NCBI GenBank assembly: GCA_041645555.1 | Contig: JBAZPX010000001.1 | Location: 186,001-250,000 of the forward strand | From: JAQTRU01 sp041645555 | GTDB taxonomy: Bacteria; Patescibacteriota; Patescibacteriia; Patescibacteriales; JAQTRU01 | DNA: 64,000 bases | Reading direction: 5' to 3' | Shown: one piece after another, positions 16,300-23,510 of the stretch | How the letters are laid out: the number at the start of each line of letters is the position of its first letter | Numbering within the stretch: position 1 is the first letter of the stretch | Program-made: the position numbers and the translations under genes | The notes under the pieces: generated by a model | Told to the model about the DNA's origin: nothing | Databases searched by the model: none | The model's input: the letters and a program-made list of their open reading frames with translations, nothing else

Positions 16300-16508
16300 A
16301 CTTCCTCCGTTCTTTCCGGAAAGAAAGTTTGGGGAGTTACTGCGAAACTTCTGCCTGTTGCTTCATCTACTTGCTAATAAATCAGCTGGTAGATGATGAA
16401 AATTTACTGCTGGTTAACCTCCTTTCCTTGGTGGGTTGTAATGAGCCATCTGTGGATAAAAAATGTATATATAATAGAATAATACCCTAAAATAAGAAAA
16501 AAAACAAG
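16300..16508 (-). promoter_or_regulatory. Promoter and long structured leader of secreted paralog 2
   Basis: On the minus strand: -35 TTGTTT (16502-16507), 17-base spacer identical to the other copy, -10 TATTAT (16479-16484). The leader of about 170 bases has TTATCCACAG (16450-16459), CCAGCAGTAAA, a CATCTAC/GTAGATG hairpin, GCAGTAACTCC and the palindrome TTCTTTCCGGAAAGAA directly before CGGAGG. The block 16483-16508 is identical over 26 bases to 15223-15248. The remaining bases of this 376-base gene-free stretch hold the hairpin repeat at 16547. Confidence 0.6.
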
Positions 16509-16546
16509 ATTTTCGTATATTATAGATTAAAATTAGTTTTTTGTCA

Positions 16547-16613
16547 ACCCCGTTAGAAACTTGTTCCGTAAATATGTTATTTCTAACGGGGTAAGGCATG
16601 TTTCTAATGGGGT
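16547..16613. repeat. ACCCCGTTAGAAA / TTTCTAACGGGGT palindromic repeat
   Basis: ACCCCGTTAGAAA at 16547-16559 is mirrored by TTTCTAACGGGGT at 16580-16592, with a third imperfect copy at 16600-16613. The same palindrome lies in frame inside the DUF4012 gene at 60503-60536. Confidence 0.85.
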
Positions 16614-16675
16614 CAACAGGTATTTAAGTTTTAATAAAAATATGATAAGGTTTAAATAGCTTTTAGCTTTTAGGT

Positions 16676-17092
16676 ATGTTTGATTTATCTAAAATTGACG
16701 AAAATTTTTATTTACTGCGCCAGAAATTTTTTGGCGCCTTCTCTTATTTGTCCGGCTATTTTTTCATCCGGCTTTATTTTATATTCCTTTTTGGGGCGAA
16801 CCTCCTAATCTGGCTCGCTGCTTATTTTATTAACGCCAGTGTAAGCCAGGATTTAGTAGTCCTCCATTACAATATTGATTTCGGGGTTGATCTAATCGGC
16901 AGCGTTAAAAGGATTTATATTATACCTTTGCTCGGCCTTATAATTATTCTGGTCAACGCGGTTTTAATTTTTATCTTTTCCCGCCGCCAAGACTTTAAAT
17001 TTTTTTCCCATCTGTTGCTGACCGCCTCCTTGGCTGTTAACCTTTTTTTGCTTATCGCCTTGGGTTCAATTTATTTAATAAATTTTAGATAG
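16676..17092 (+). CDS. Hypothetical three-helix membrane protein upstream of mraY
   Basis: A 138-residue protein with three hydrophobic segments (FFIRLYFIFLFGANLLIWLAAYF, IYIIPLLGLIIILVNAVLIFIF, FFSHLLLTASLAVNLFLLIALGSIYLI). I recognise no named family. It is the first gene of the co-oriented cell-wall cluster and lies 100 bases before mraY; a role in envelope biogenesis is only inferred from position. Confidence 0.65.
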   Translation: MFDLSKIDENFYLLRQKFFGAFSYLSGYFFIRLYFIFLFGANLLIWLAAYFINASVSQDLVVLHYNIDFGVDLIGSVKRIYIIPLLGLIIILVNAVLIFIFSRRQDFKFFSHLLLTASLAVNLFLLIALGSIYLINFR

Positions 17093-17193
17093 AACGCAAA
17101 AATTTTAAATAACAAATTTTAAATTTTAAATGACGGCGAATAACAAAACTAAGAAATTAAAATTTTAAATTTAAAATTAAATATTCATTAAGT

Positions 17194-18243
17194 ATGCAGG
17201 AATTCTATATTATTAAGATTCTTTTTTTATCAACCTTGGCTTTTGTTTGTGCCTTTGCTCTTACTCCGGCCCTGACTCATTTTTTGTATAAGTACAAATT
17301 AGGAAAAAAAATCAGAAGCAATGGGGAGACGCCGATTTTTACGAAAATGCATGCCCATAAAGCCGGCACGCCGACCATGGGCGGGCTCCTTATCTGGGTA
17401 ACGGTTTTAATTTTTTCTCTTCTGTTTTTTTATTTAGCTAAGATTTTTCCGACCGATTTTTTGAAGAATTTGGATTTCCTGACCCGCAGTGAAACTTTGC
17501 TGCCTTTAGGCGCTTTAGTGGCCACGGCTTTGGTCGGCTTGTTTGATGATTGGCTGGACGTCCGGGGCAAAGGAATTTTTGGCGGCGGCGGGCTGACAAT
17601 AAAATACCGTCTTTTAATTTATACGATTATCGCTATTTTTGTCGCCTTGTGGTTTTATTTTAAGCTGGACTGGACAGTGCTTCATGTTCCTTTTTTGGGA
17701 AATTTTGAAATCGGCTGGTGGTATATTCCTTTTTCTATTTTCGTGATTGTCGCCACTTCTTTTTCCGTTAATGAGATTGACGGCCTGGACGGGTTAGCGG
17801 GCGGAACCTTGCTCGCTTCCTTTTTAGCTTACGGAGTTATCGCTTTTGCCATGGCCAGGTATGATTTAGCTACTTTCTGCGGCATAATCGTCGGGTCGCT
17901 CTTAGCTTTCCTTTGGTTTAATATCATGCCGGCTCGGTTTTATTTAGGGGATACCGGCGCCATGAGTTTGGGCGTGACCTTAGGCATAATTGCCATGCTT
18001 ACTAATTATGTCCTCTTACTGCCTATCATCGGCCTTTTATTCGTCGTTGAGGCCTTGTCCGTCATAATCCAGCTTAGCTCAAAAAAGCTTTTAGGCAGAA
18101 AAGTTTTCCTTTCCGCGCCAATTCACCATCATTTTGAAGCTTTGGGCTGGCAGGAAGCTAAAATCGTTATGCGTTTTTGGGTAATTGCCGGCATAACGAC
18201 CGTGATTGGCTTAATTTTATTTTTATTGGACAGAATGATGTAA
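17194..18243 (+). CDS. mraY: Phospho-N-acetylmuramoyl-pentapeptide-transferase MraY
   Basis: MraY makes lipid I by transferring phospho-MurNAc-pentapeptide from UDP to undecaprenyl phosphate at the membrane. This 349-residue polytopic protein has the TPTMGGLLIWV loop, the catalytic aspartates in GLFDDWLDV and NEIDGLDGLAGG, GDTGAMSLGV, and the C-terminal PIHHHFEALGW His motif. ftsW follows after four bases. murD, which usually lies between them, is absent here. Confidence 0.96.
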   Translation: MQEFYIIKILFLSTLAFVCAFALTPALTHFLYKYKLGKKIRSNGETPIFTKMHAHKAGTPTMGGLLIWVTVLIFSLLFFYLAKIFPTDFLKNLDFLTRSETLLPLGALVATALVGLFDDWLDVRGKGIFGGGGLTIKYRLLIYTIIAIFVALWFYFKLDWTVLHVPFLGNFEIGWWYIPFSIFVIVATSFSVNEIDGLDGLAGGTLLASFLAYGVIAFAMARYDLATFCGIIVGSLLAFLWFNIMPARFYLGDTGAMSLGVTLGIIAMLTNYVLLLPIIGLLFVVEALSVIIQLSSKKLLGRKVFLSAPIHHHFEALGWQEAKIVMRFWVIAGITTVIGLILFLLDRMM

Positions 18244-18247
18244 AAAC

Positions 18248-19399
18248 ATGGCTACTTTAAAACAAGCTATCAATAAATTATTGGAACCGCGGGTGGGCGA
18301 GCATGAAGGCGATAGGAGTTTGATTATTGCCGTTGGCGTCATAATTATTTTTGGGCTGATTATGCTTTCAAGCGCCACTTCGGCCGTGGCTTATGCTAAA
18401 TTCGGCAATAGCTATTATTATTTTACCCATCAGCTATTCGGATTATTTCTAGGGCTTATTGCCGGTTTCCTTTTTTCCCGTTTGGATTACCATCTTTGGC
18501 GCAAATATGCCCTGGTTTTTTTAATTTTTTCCATTGTTCTCCTGCTTTTGGTTTTTATCCCCGGGCTGTCGGCTTCTTGGGGAAAATCGCGGAGCTGGAT
18601 TAATGTTTTTGGATTTTCGTTGCAGCCGTCTGAGTTCGTAAAACTTTTCTACCTTCTTTATCTGGCGGCCTGGCTTGAATCGCGGGGAAAGAAATTAAGC
18701 GACCTGCATCAGGGTACCGGCCCTTTTGTCATAGTTTTGGGGGCGATCGCCTTTTTAATGCTGCTGCAGCCGGATATCGGGACTCTATCTATTATTGCCC
18801 TTGTCTCTTTAATTGTTTATTTTATCGGCGGGGGAAAAATTTTTCATATTCTGGTTATGATAACCATCGGCGTTCTGGCTTTTGCCGTCATGGTCCATTA
18901 TAAACCTTACCAGATGGATCGTTTCCGGTGCTTGGCTGACCCGGGTTTCAGCAGCAATGATATTTGCTATCAGGTTAACCAGTCTTTAATTGCCGTTGGT
19001 TCCGGCGGATTTTGGGGCCGGGGGCTAGGAGAGAGCCGGCAGAAATTTATGTATTTGCCGGAAGTGAGCGGCGACTCAATTTTTCCTATCATTGCCGAAG
19101 AAACCGGCTTAATCTTCAGCGGGCTGTTGGTAATTTTATATATCTACGTTTTTTACCGCGGTTATTTAATCGCTAAATACGCGCCTGATATGTTCGGCCG
19201 GATTTTGGCCATAGGCATTGTAAGCTGGATTGTTATTCAGGCGATTTTTAATATTGGCGGCATGGTTAATCTTCTGCCCATGACCGGCGTGCCTTTGCCC
19301 TTTATTAGTTATGGCGGGACAGCCATAATTTCGTCTTTGGCCGCGATTGGGATATTAATTAATATCAGCAAACATACGAAGATGGGGGTTAGGTGTTAA
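18248..19399 (+). CDS. ftsW: Peptidoglycan polymerase FtsW/RodA (SEDS family)
   Basis: A 383-residue SEDS glycosyltransferase with about ten membrane segments that polymerises lipid II. Diagnostic stretches are WINVFGFSLQPSEFVKLF, LLQPDIGTLSII, GGFWGRGLGESRQKFMYLPE-SGDSIFPIIAEE and LLPMTGVPLPFISYGGTAI. Position after mraY and before murG argues for FtsW rather than RodA, although sequence alone does not separate them. It is followed by a palindromic element and a small minus-strand gene. Confidence 0.93.
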   Translation: MATLKQAINKLLEPRVGEHEGDRSLIIAVGVIIIFGLIMLSSATSAVAYAKFGNSYYYFTHQLFGLFLGLIAGFLFSRLDYHLWRKYALVFLIFSIVLLLLVFIPGLSASWGKSRSWINVFGFSLQPSEFVKLFYLLYLAAWLESRGKKLSDLHQGTGPFVIVLGAIAFLMLLQPDIGTLSIIALVSLIVYFIGGGKIFHILVMITIGVLAFAVMVHYKPYQMDRFRCLADPGFSSNDICYQVNQSLIAVGSGGFWGRGLGESRQKFMYLPEVSGDSIFPIIAEETGLIFSGLLVILYIYVFYRGYLIAKYAPDMFGRILAIGIVSWIVIQAIFNIGGMVNLLPMTGVPLPFISYGGTAIISSLAAIGILINISKHTKMGVRC

Positions 19400-19414
19400 T
19401 TATTTTTTCATTTT

Positions 19415-19551
19415 TGTCATCTCGACGATCTCGTACCGCCGAGGCGGGACGAGGGAGGAGAGATCTGTAATAGGATGTTAGCGGTGTTGATAATGTATTA
19501 TAGATTTCTCCCCGCTCAATGCGCTACGCTTATGAGCGGGTCGAAATGACA
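19415..19551. repeat. TGTCATT-family palindromic element, short copy B
   Basis: Starts TGTCATCTCGACGA, contains ACCGCCGAGGCGGGA, GAGAGATCTGTAATA, the mirrored TATTATAGATTTCTCC, a CCGCTC/GAGCGG hairpin and ends GTCGAAATGACA. No gene inside. Confidence 0.8.
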
Positions 19552-19570
19552 AAATATATACTTTAAAAAT

Positions 19571-19604
19571 TAAAAAAAGACCTACTGTGTTGCTTAGTAG
19601 GTCT
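19571..19604 (-). terminator. Terminator of the small Cys-rich gene
   Basis: AGACCTACT (19578-19586) pairs with AGTAGGTCT (19596-19604); on the minus strand it is followed by TTTTTTTAATTTTT. Confidence 0.85.
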
Positions 19605-19790
19605 TTAAGAAGAATCCTGGCAGACTGGGCCTGTGCCCTTACCAGTTTTGGCGCAAATACAGACGCCGGAGTATAAGCCATTTTCATTCGCTTTCATCCA
19701 TGGCAAATACTTTAAAAAATAACCGCATTTCATGCATTTTTCCGGATTCACTCCCGGATAGGCATTTTTAACAAGAGCAGTAGCGGCCAT
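19605..19790 (-). CDS. Small cysteine-rich (zinc-ribbon-like) protein
   Basis: A 61-residue protein preceded by a strong Shine-Dalgarno site (GGGAGGTG) and followed immediately by a good terminator, so it is likely expressed. It has CMKCG near residue 19, then CIC and a further Cys (GPVCQDS), giving enough ligands for one zinc site. It interrupts the ftsW-murG pair in the opposite orientation. Family not recognised; a small metal-binding regulator is possible. Confidence 0.6.
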   Translation of the reverse strand: MAATALVKNAYPGVNPEKCMKCGYFLKYLPWMKANENGLYSGVCICAKTGKGTGPVCQDSS

Positions 19791-19840
19791 AATTGCACCT
19801 CCCTATGTAAAGTTCAATTATCTTTTAGCCAAACATAAAG

Positions 19841-20953
19841 ATGATACAGCAAAAAAATAAAAATGTCAAAGTACTTCTAACTGGCGGGGGAACCGGAGGC
19901 TCGGTTTCGCCGCTTTTGGCGGTGGCTTCCGGACTTCGGATGTCGGATGTCGGACTTCGGACATATGAATTTTTGTGGGTGGGGACAAAATTTGGTCCAG
20001 AGCGGGAAATGGTTGAGAAAGACGGTATTAAATTTATAGCTATACCGAGTGGAAAATTAAGGCGTTATTTTTCTTTAAATAATTTTTTAGATCCTTTTAA
20101 GATTATTGCCGGATTTTTTAAATCTTTTTTTATAATTTTAAAATTCAAGCCGGATTTAATAATGACGGCTGGCGCTTTCGTGAGTGTGCCGATAGTTTGG
20201 GCGGGTTGGGTTCTGCGCGTACCGATTTTGGTTCATCAGCAGGACGTGCGGCCCGGCTTGGCTAACAAATTAATGGCGTTGTTTGCCCGCGTGGTTACCG
20301 TAACTTTTGAAGAATCATTGGCTAGCTATGGGAAGAAAGCGGTTTGGACAGGAAATCCCGTCAGATTTCAGATTTCAGATTTCAGATTTCAGATTGACGA
20401 ATTTTGTAAGAAATATGGATTAAAAAGGAACTTGCCAATAGTCTTAGTGGTTGGAGGGGGAACCGGCGCAGAAGCAATTAATAAACTGGTTTGGGAGAGT
20501 TTGGATGAACTAGTAAAAATTTGTCAGATTATCCATATAACGGGAAAGAAAAAGGGAATCAGGAATCAGGAATCAGGAATCAGGAATTATGTTTCTTATG
20601 ATTTTCTTGAACATGAAAAAGTGATGGGGATTATGCAAGCGGCGGATTTGGTGGTTTCGCGAGCTGGGCTGGGATTTTTGACGGAAATTTCCTATTTAGG
20701 AAAACCGGCAATTATAATTCCGATTCCGGATTCGCACCAGGAAGATAATGCCCAAGTATTTGTTAAAGATGAAGCGGCGATAATTTTAGACCAGAAAAAA
20801 TTGACAGCAAAGGATTTTGCTAATAAGATAGGAGAATTATTAAAAGATGAAACTTTACGCCGTAAGTTAAGTAACAATGTGGCCGAGGTTATGAAGAAGG
20901 GGGCGAATGAAGCGATTGCGAAAATCGTGGAACTGGTAGCACGCAACGCCTAA
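19841..20953 (+). CDS. murG: UDP-N-acetylglucosamine--N-acetylmuramyl transferase MurG
   Basis: MurG converts lipid I to lipid II on the cytoplasmic membrane face. The 370-residue GT-B enzyme has the N-terminal LLTGGGTGGSVSPLLAV loop, VHQQDVRPGLANKL, the donor-site VGGGTGAEAIN and SRAGLGFLTEISYLGKPAIIIP-type motif. Three heptanucleotide arrays are read in frame: at the loop after the first helix (SDVGLRTYE), in the linker between domains (FQISDFRFQID), and near KGIRNQESGIRN. All lie in loops, so the enzyme is probably functional. Confidence 0.94.
   Translation: MIQQKNKNVKVLLTGGGTGGSVSPLLAVASGLRMSDVGLRTYEFLWVGTKFGPEREMVEKDGIKFIAIPSGKLRRYFSLNNFLDPFKIIAGFFKSFFIILKFKPDLIMTAGAFVSVPIVWAGWVLRVPILVHQQDVRPGLANKLMALFARVVTVTFEESLASYGKKAVWTGNPVRFQISDFRFQIDEFCKKYGLKRNLPIVLVVGGGTGAEAINKLVWESLDELVKICQIIHITGKKKGIRNQESGIRNYVSYDFLEHEKVMGIMQAADLVVSRAGLGFLTEISYLGKPAIIIPIPDSHQEDNAQVFVKDEAAIILDQKKLTAKDFANKIGELLKDETLRRKLSNNVAEVMKKGANEAIAKIVELVARNA
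19931..19961. repeat. Heptanucleotide array in murG, site 1
   Basis: Variant tandem copies of GGACTTC/GGATGTC, in frame. Confidence 0.75.
20361..20395. repeat. Heptanucleotide array in murG, site 2
   Basis: (CAGATTT) repeated four to five times, coding FQISDFRFQI in the interdomain linker. Confidence 0.85.
20555..20588. repeat. Heptanucleotide array in murG, site 3
   Basis: (GGAATCA) four copies, coding GIRNQESGIRN. The same unit occurs in murC at 24771-24797. Confidence 0.85.
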
Positions 20954-21008
20954 CGAGTTTTACGGAAATAAAAAAACCGCCAGCGAAATTCCGGCAGTCT
21001 GTCTCCCC

Positions 21009-21416
21009 CTATAAGAGGAATTTTGTTATATTAACGTATAAAGCGTAAAGCAGAGCTAATAGAGAAAACGCAAAGATGGCAATGTAATTCCACTGGGCCT
21101 TGCTTGACCGCAGGCTCTTGGCAATATAGAGCAGAACGTTGCGGTCGCCCTTATTAAGTGGCTTATCGTGGTATAATTTATAGATAATTTTCCGTTCAAT
21201 GATTAATTTTTTCCGTTTGTGCTCTATGTTGTAGCGGTGGGCAAAGTACCAAACAAAACCGATAGTGCCGATGTACCAGGCAATTTCTACCCAAAGCGCC
21301 GAGTAAAAGTTTAAGACGACAATGATGCGGTAGGCAATCGTAGCGATAATGCCAACCCAAAATACAAGCAGGCGGTAGGATTTGTGCGAAGTTTTCATTT
21401 TCTTTTTTTCGGGCAT
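21009..21416 (-). CDS. Hypothetical three-helix membrane protein
   Basis: A 135-residue protein with two N-terminal hydrophobic segments (LLVFWVGIIATIAYRIIVVL, IAWYIGTIGFVWYFAHRY), a basic cytoplasmic loop (HKRKKLIIERKIIYKLYHDK) and a C-terminal helix (YIAIFAFSLLALLYALYV). No family recognised. It is a minus-strand gene inside the accessory insertion between murG and murC. Confidence 0.6.
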   Translation of the reverse strand: MPEKKKMKTSHKSYRLLVFWVGIIATIAYRIIVVLNFYSALWVEIAWYIGTIGFVWYFAHRYNIEHKRKKLIIERKIIYKLYHDKPLNKGDRNVLLYIAKSLRSSKAQWNYIAIFAFSLLALLYALYVNITKFLL

Positions 21417-21542
21417 ATTTTAGCAATCAATAAATATTAAAGAGTATTGATTATTTATTGCTTTATTTTACCATACTTTTCAATTATGAGAAAGAACGCA
21501 TATTGCATAGTTAGGTAAAATATTAAAATTACTTGTTTTAAA

Positions 21543-22229
21543 ATGAATAATACAACGGATTATAAAATAATTGTTCGCGCTCAAACTGCCGATGAAGAGT
21601 TTAACTATCTTATCAAAGTTCTCGGGAAAATGTCGTTTTATAATGAGCATGGCTACAAGATACCGATTCCTGATCATCCATTTTTTCTAAAAATTTCCAA
21701 TAATCTTGATTTGCTTAAATCGTTGGATATGGAAGAAGCGAGAGATATATTTAAAAGAGAAGTATATGATTTAGATTATTTTAAAAATGGATTGAAGACC
21801 GTAATCAAAGGAATTAGTTTAGCTGAAAAAGCGATAAAAAGAATGGAAAAATGGAAAAGCTGGGGATTTAAACTTTTTCCAAAATATGAAATTAGGCTGA
21901 CGGCCTATGGACCGGGAGGATCATATGATTTTGATGCGGGGGATATTATTATAAAAACAAAGAAAGACGGCATATTTAAGCGTCGCAATCCAATTCATAC
22001 TATAGTCCATGAAATTGTCCACATCGGAATTGAAGAGTGCATTATAAAAAAGTTTAAACTAACGCATATTGAAAAAGAGGGACTTGTGGACGCAATATGC
22101 GCAAATTATTTTAAAGATATTTTAATTGATTATGCAATACAAGAACGCGGTGATAAAAATATCTTTAATATTATTTCTGAAAATAGTATAGAAAACCTGC
22201 CAAAAAAATTGAAGAATACAAAAAAATAA
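21543..22229 (+). CDS. Putative zinc metallopeptidase-like protein (HExxH)
   Basis: A 228-residue soluble protein with HTIVHEIVHIGIEE, a classical zincin HExxH zinc-binding/catalytic helix, followed about 20 residues later by HIEKEGLVDAICANYF, where a Glu/Asp could be the third ligand, as in gluzincin-type or phage-like peptidases. The N-terminal half is charged and helical. There is no signal peptide. It precedes the HIT-like gene by 13 bases, so the two are probably cotranscribed. Substrate unknown. Confidence 0.6.
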   Translation: MNNTTDYKIIVRAQTADEEFNYLIKVLGKMSFYNEHGYKIPIPDHPFFLKISNNLDLLKSLDMEEARDIFKREVYDLDYFKNGLKTVIKGISLAEKAIKRMEKWKSWGFKLFPKYEIRLTAYGPGGSYDFDAGDIIIKTKKDGIFKRRNPIHTIVHEIVHIGIEECIIKKFKLTHIEKEGLVDAICANYFKDILIDYAIQERGDKNIFNIISENSIENLPKKLKNTKK

Positions 22230-22242
22230 AGATTTTATAAAT

Positions 22243-22716
22243 ATGGCTCAAATTTATCAGACAGAAAATTTTATTGTTGAGGCCGTCGAACAACCACACG
22301 TTACTCGCACCGATGGCGGTCATCTGAAAATTTCCCCCAAAGTGAGACTTATTGACCGTACGCAACTTTCACCTAAATTGGCGATTGAGCTTATGCGATT
22401 GACTATGCTGGTTGGCAAAGCAATGACCATCGGCCTAAACAATCGAGGAATTGATGTGGGCAGGATAAACTATCAAGACAATGGCAATTGGAGCGTCTTT
22501 AAGCCGGAAGGTCCATATTTGCATATTCATTTGTATGGTCGAGCTAAGAGCGCTAAAATTCATAAGTGGGGCGACGCTTGTAATTTCCCACATCGTGAAA
22601 CTGGATTTTATGATAAATTTGAGCCTTTAGATAATAAAGATATTTTAGAAATACAAAAACAAATTGAGATTTTGTTACGGCAAGATAAATATCAAGCTTC
22701 GGAGTGGGGGCTTTAA
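22243..22716 (+). CDS. HIT-like protein
   Basis: A 157-residue protein with GPYLHIHLYGRA, which resembles the HIT hydrolase signature HxHxH but has Tyr where the third His is expected, and a downstream HKWGDACNFPHR that could supply another His. HIT proteins hydrolyse or transfer nucleoside monophosphates. The variant signature means the catalytic activity is uncertain. It appears paired with the HExxH protein upstream. Confidence 0.5.
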   Translation: MAQIYQTENFIVEAVEQPHVTRTDGGHLKISPKVRLIDRTQLSPKLAIELMRLTMLVGKAMTIGLNNRGIDVGRINYQDNGNWSVFKPEGPYLHIHLYGRAKSAKIHKWGDACNFPHRETGFYDKFEPLDNKDILEIQKQIEILLRQDKYQASEWGL

Positions 22717-22757
22717 AAAATTAAACATCGCATAACGTGGAACGTATAACATTAAAC

Positions 22758-22869
22758 TGTCATTCCCGCGAAAGCGGGAATCCAGGAGTGAACCATACGA
22801 ATTAGACTTTGCAGAAAAGAAGATTAAAATCACGCAACCCTGGATTCCGGCTCGGAGGCCGGAATGACA
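22758..22869. repeat. TGTCATT-family palindromic element, short copy C
   Basis: Starts TGTCATTCCCGCGAAAGCGGGAATCCAGG and ends CCTGGATTCCGGCTCGGAGGCCGGAATGACA: two hairpin arms in inverted orientation around a spacer. This gap (22717-22943) has no gene. Confidence 0.8.
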
Positions 22870-22943
22870 AGGGGTGGGAATGGGAGATAGTACGGAATAT
22901 CCGATTCGCGAGCTAAATAAAATTATTTTTTATAAAATATATA

Positions 22944-23201
22944 ATGGATAATCTTATGGAAATATTATCTTTAATTTTTTCACTGTTAGCTTTAATCGTT
23001 TCTTCTTTTATTGCAATCAAAGGTTGGATGAGAAATAGAACCATTTACAATCTTGAATTTCATGAATTTTTACCAGACAAGCTTAGAGATGTTGGCAATA
23101 AAACAATTCGTGAAAAACTTAATTCCGGTGATTATACAATATTGCATGCAAATTATACAGGCGCACAATACAATGTGTTGCTAGGTAAATTAAAAAAATA
23201 A
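22944..23201 (+). CDS. Small hypothetical membrane protein
   Basis: An 85-residue protein with one N-terminal transmembrane helix (EILSLIFSLLALIVSSFIAIKGW) and a polar C-terminal domain. No family recognised. Codon usage looks like that of the neighbouring native genes; there is no clear ribosome site, as is common here. Confidence 0.45.
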   Translation: MDNLMEILSLIFSLLALIVSSFIAIKGWMRNRTIYNLEFHEFLPDKLRDVGNKTIREKLNSGDYTILHANYTGAQYNVLLGKLKK

Positions 23202-23264
23202 TTTTATTCTTAACGCTCACTCTCCCTAATTCAGCCACTTTTTAATTATAATAATTATAAATTT

Positions 23265-23387
23265 ATGGAATATTTTGATTGGCCATTTATTATTAATGTA
23301 GCAATCGGTATCATTATTGGTGGTATAGTTTTATATTTACTTAAGGTTGCAGAGGAGTTAATTGTGGAAAAGTTGATGGACAGATAA
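23265..23387 (+). CDS. Possible 40-residue single-pass membrane peptide
   Basis: ATG at 23265 opens a 40-codon frame coding one hydrophobic helix (PFIINVAIGIIIGGIVLYLL) and an acidic/basic tail ending EKLMDR. It follows another tiny membrane protein. Expression is unproven and no family is recognised. Confidence 0.3.
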   Translation: MEYFDWPFIINVAIGIIIGGIVLYLLKVAEELIVEKLMDR

Positions 23388-23510
23388 AAGTAGACAAACT
23401 TTAGATATGCCGAAACGTTAGGCGAAATAGTTATTAAGAAAGGAGAAAAAATGATTTAAAAATAGGGCATATACATAGTAGTGTTATGCGTTGCGCGTTA
23501 TGCGAATAAT

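Noticed and set aside
15839..16396. Hydrophobic 185-codon plus-strand frame opposite secreted paralog 2
   Set aside because: No ribosome site; hydrophobicity arises from reading Asn/Thr codons in reverse complement. The minus-strand gene is better supported.
20361..20588. Short regular repeats considered as a CRISPR array
   Set aside because: The units are 7 bases, contiguous without spacers and inside coding frames.
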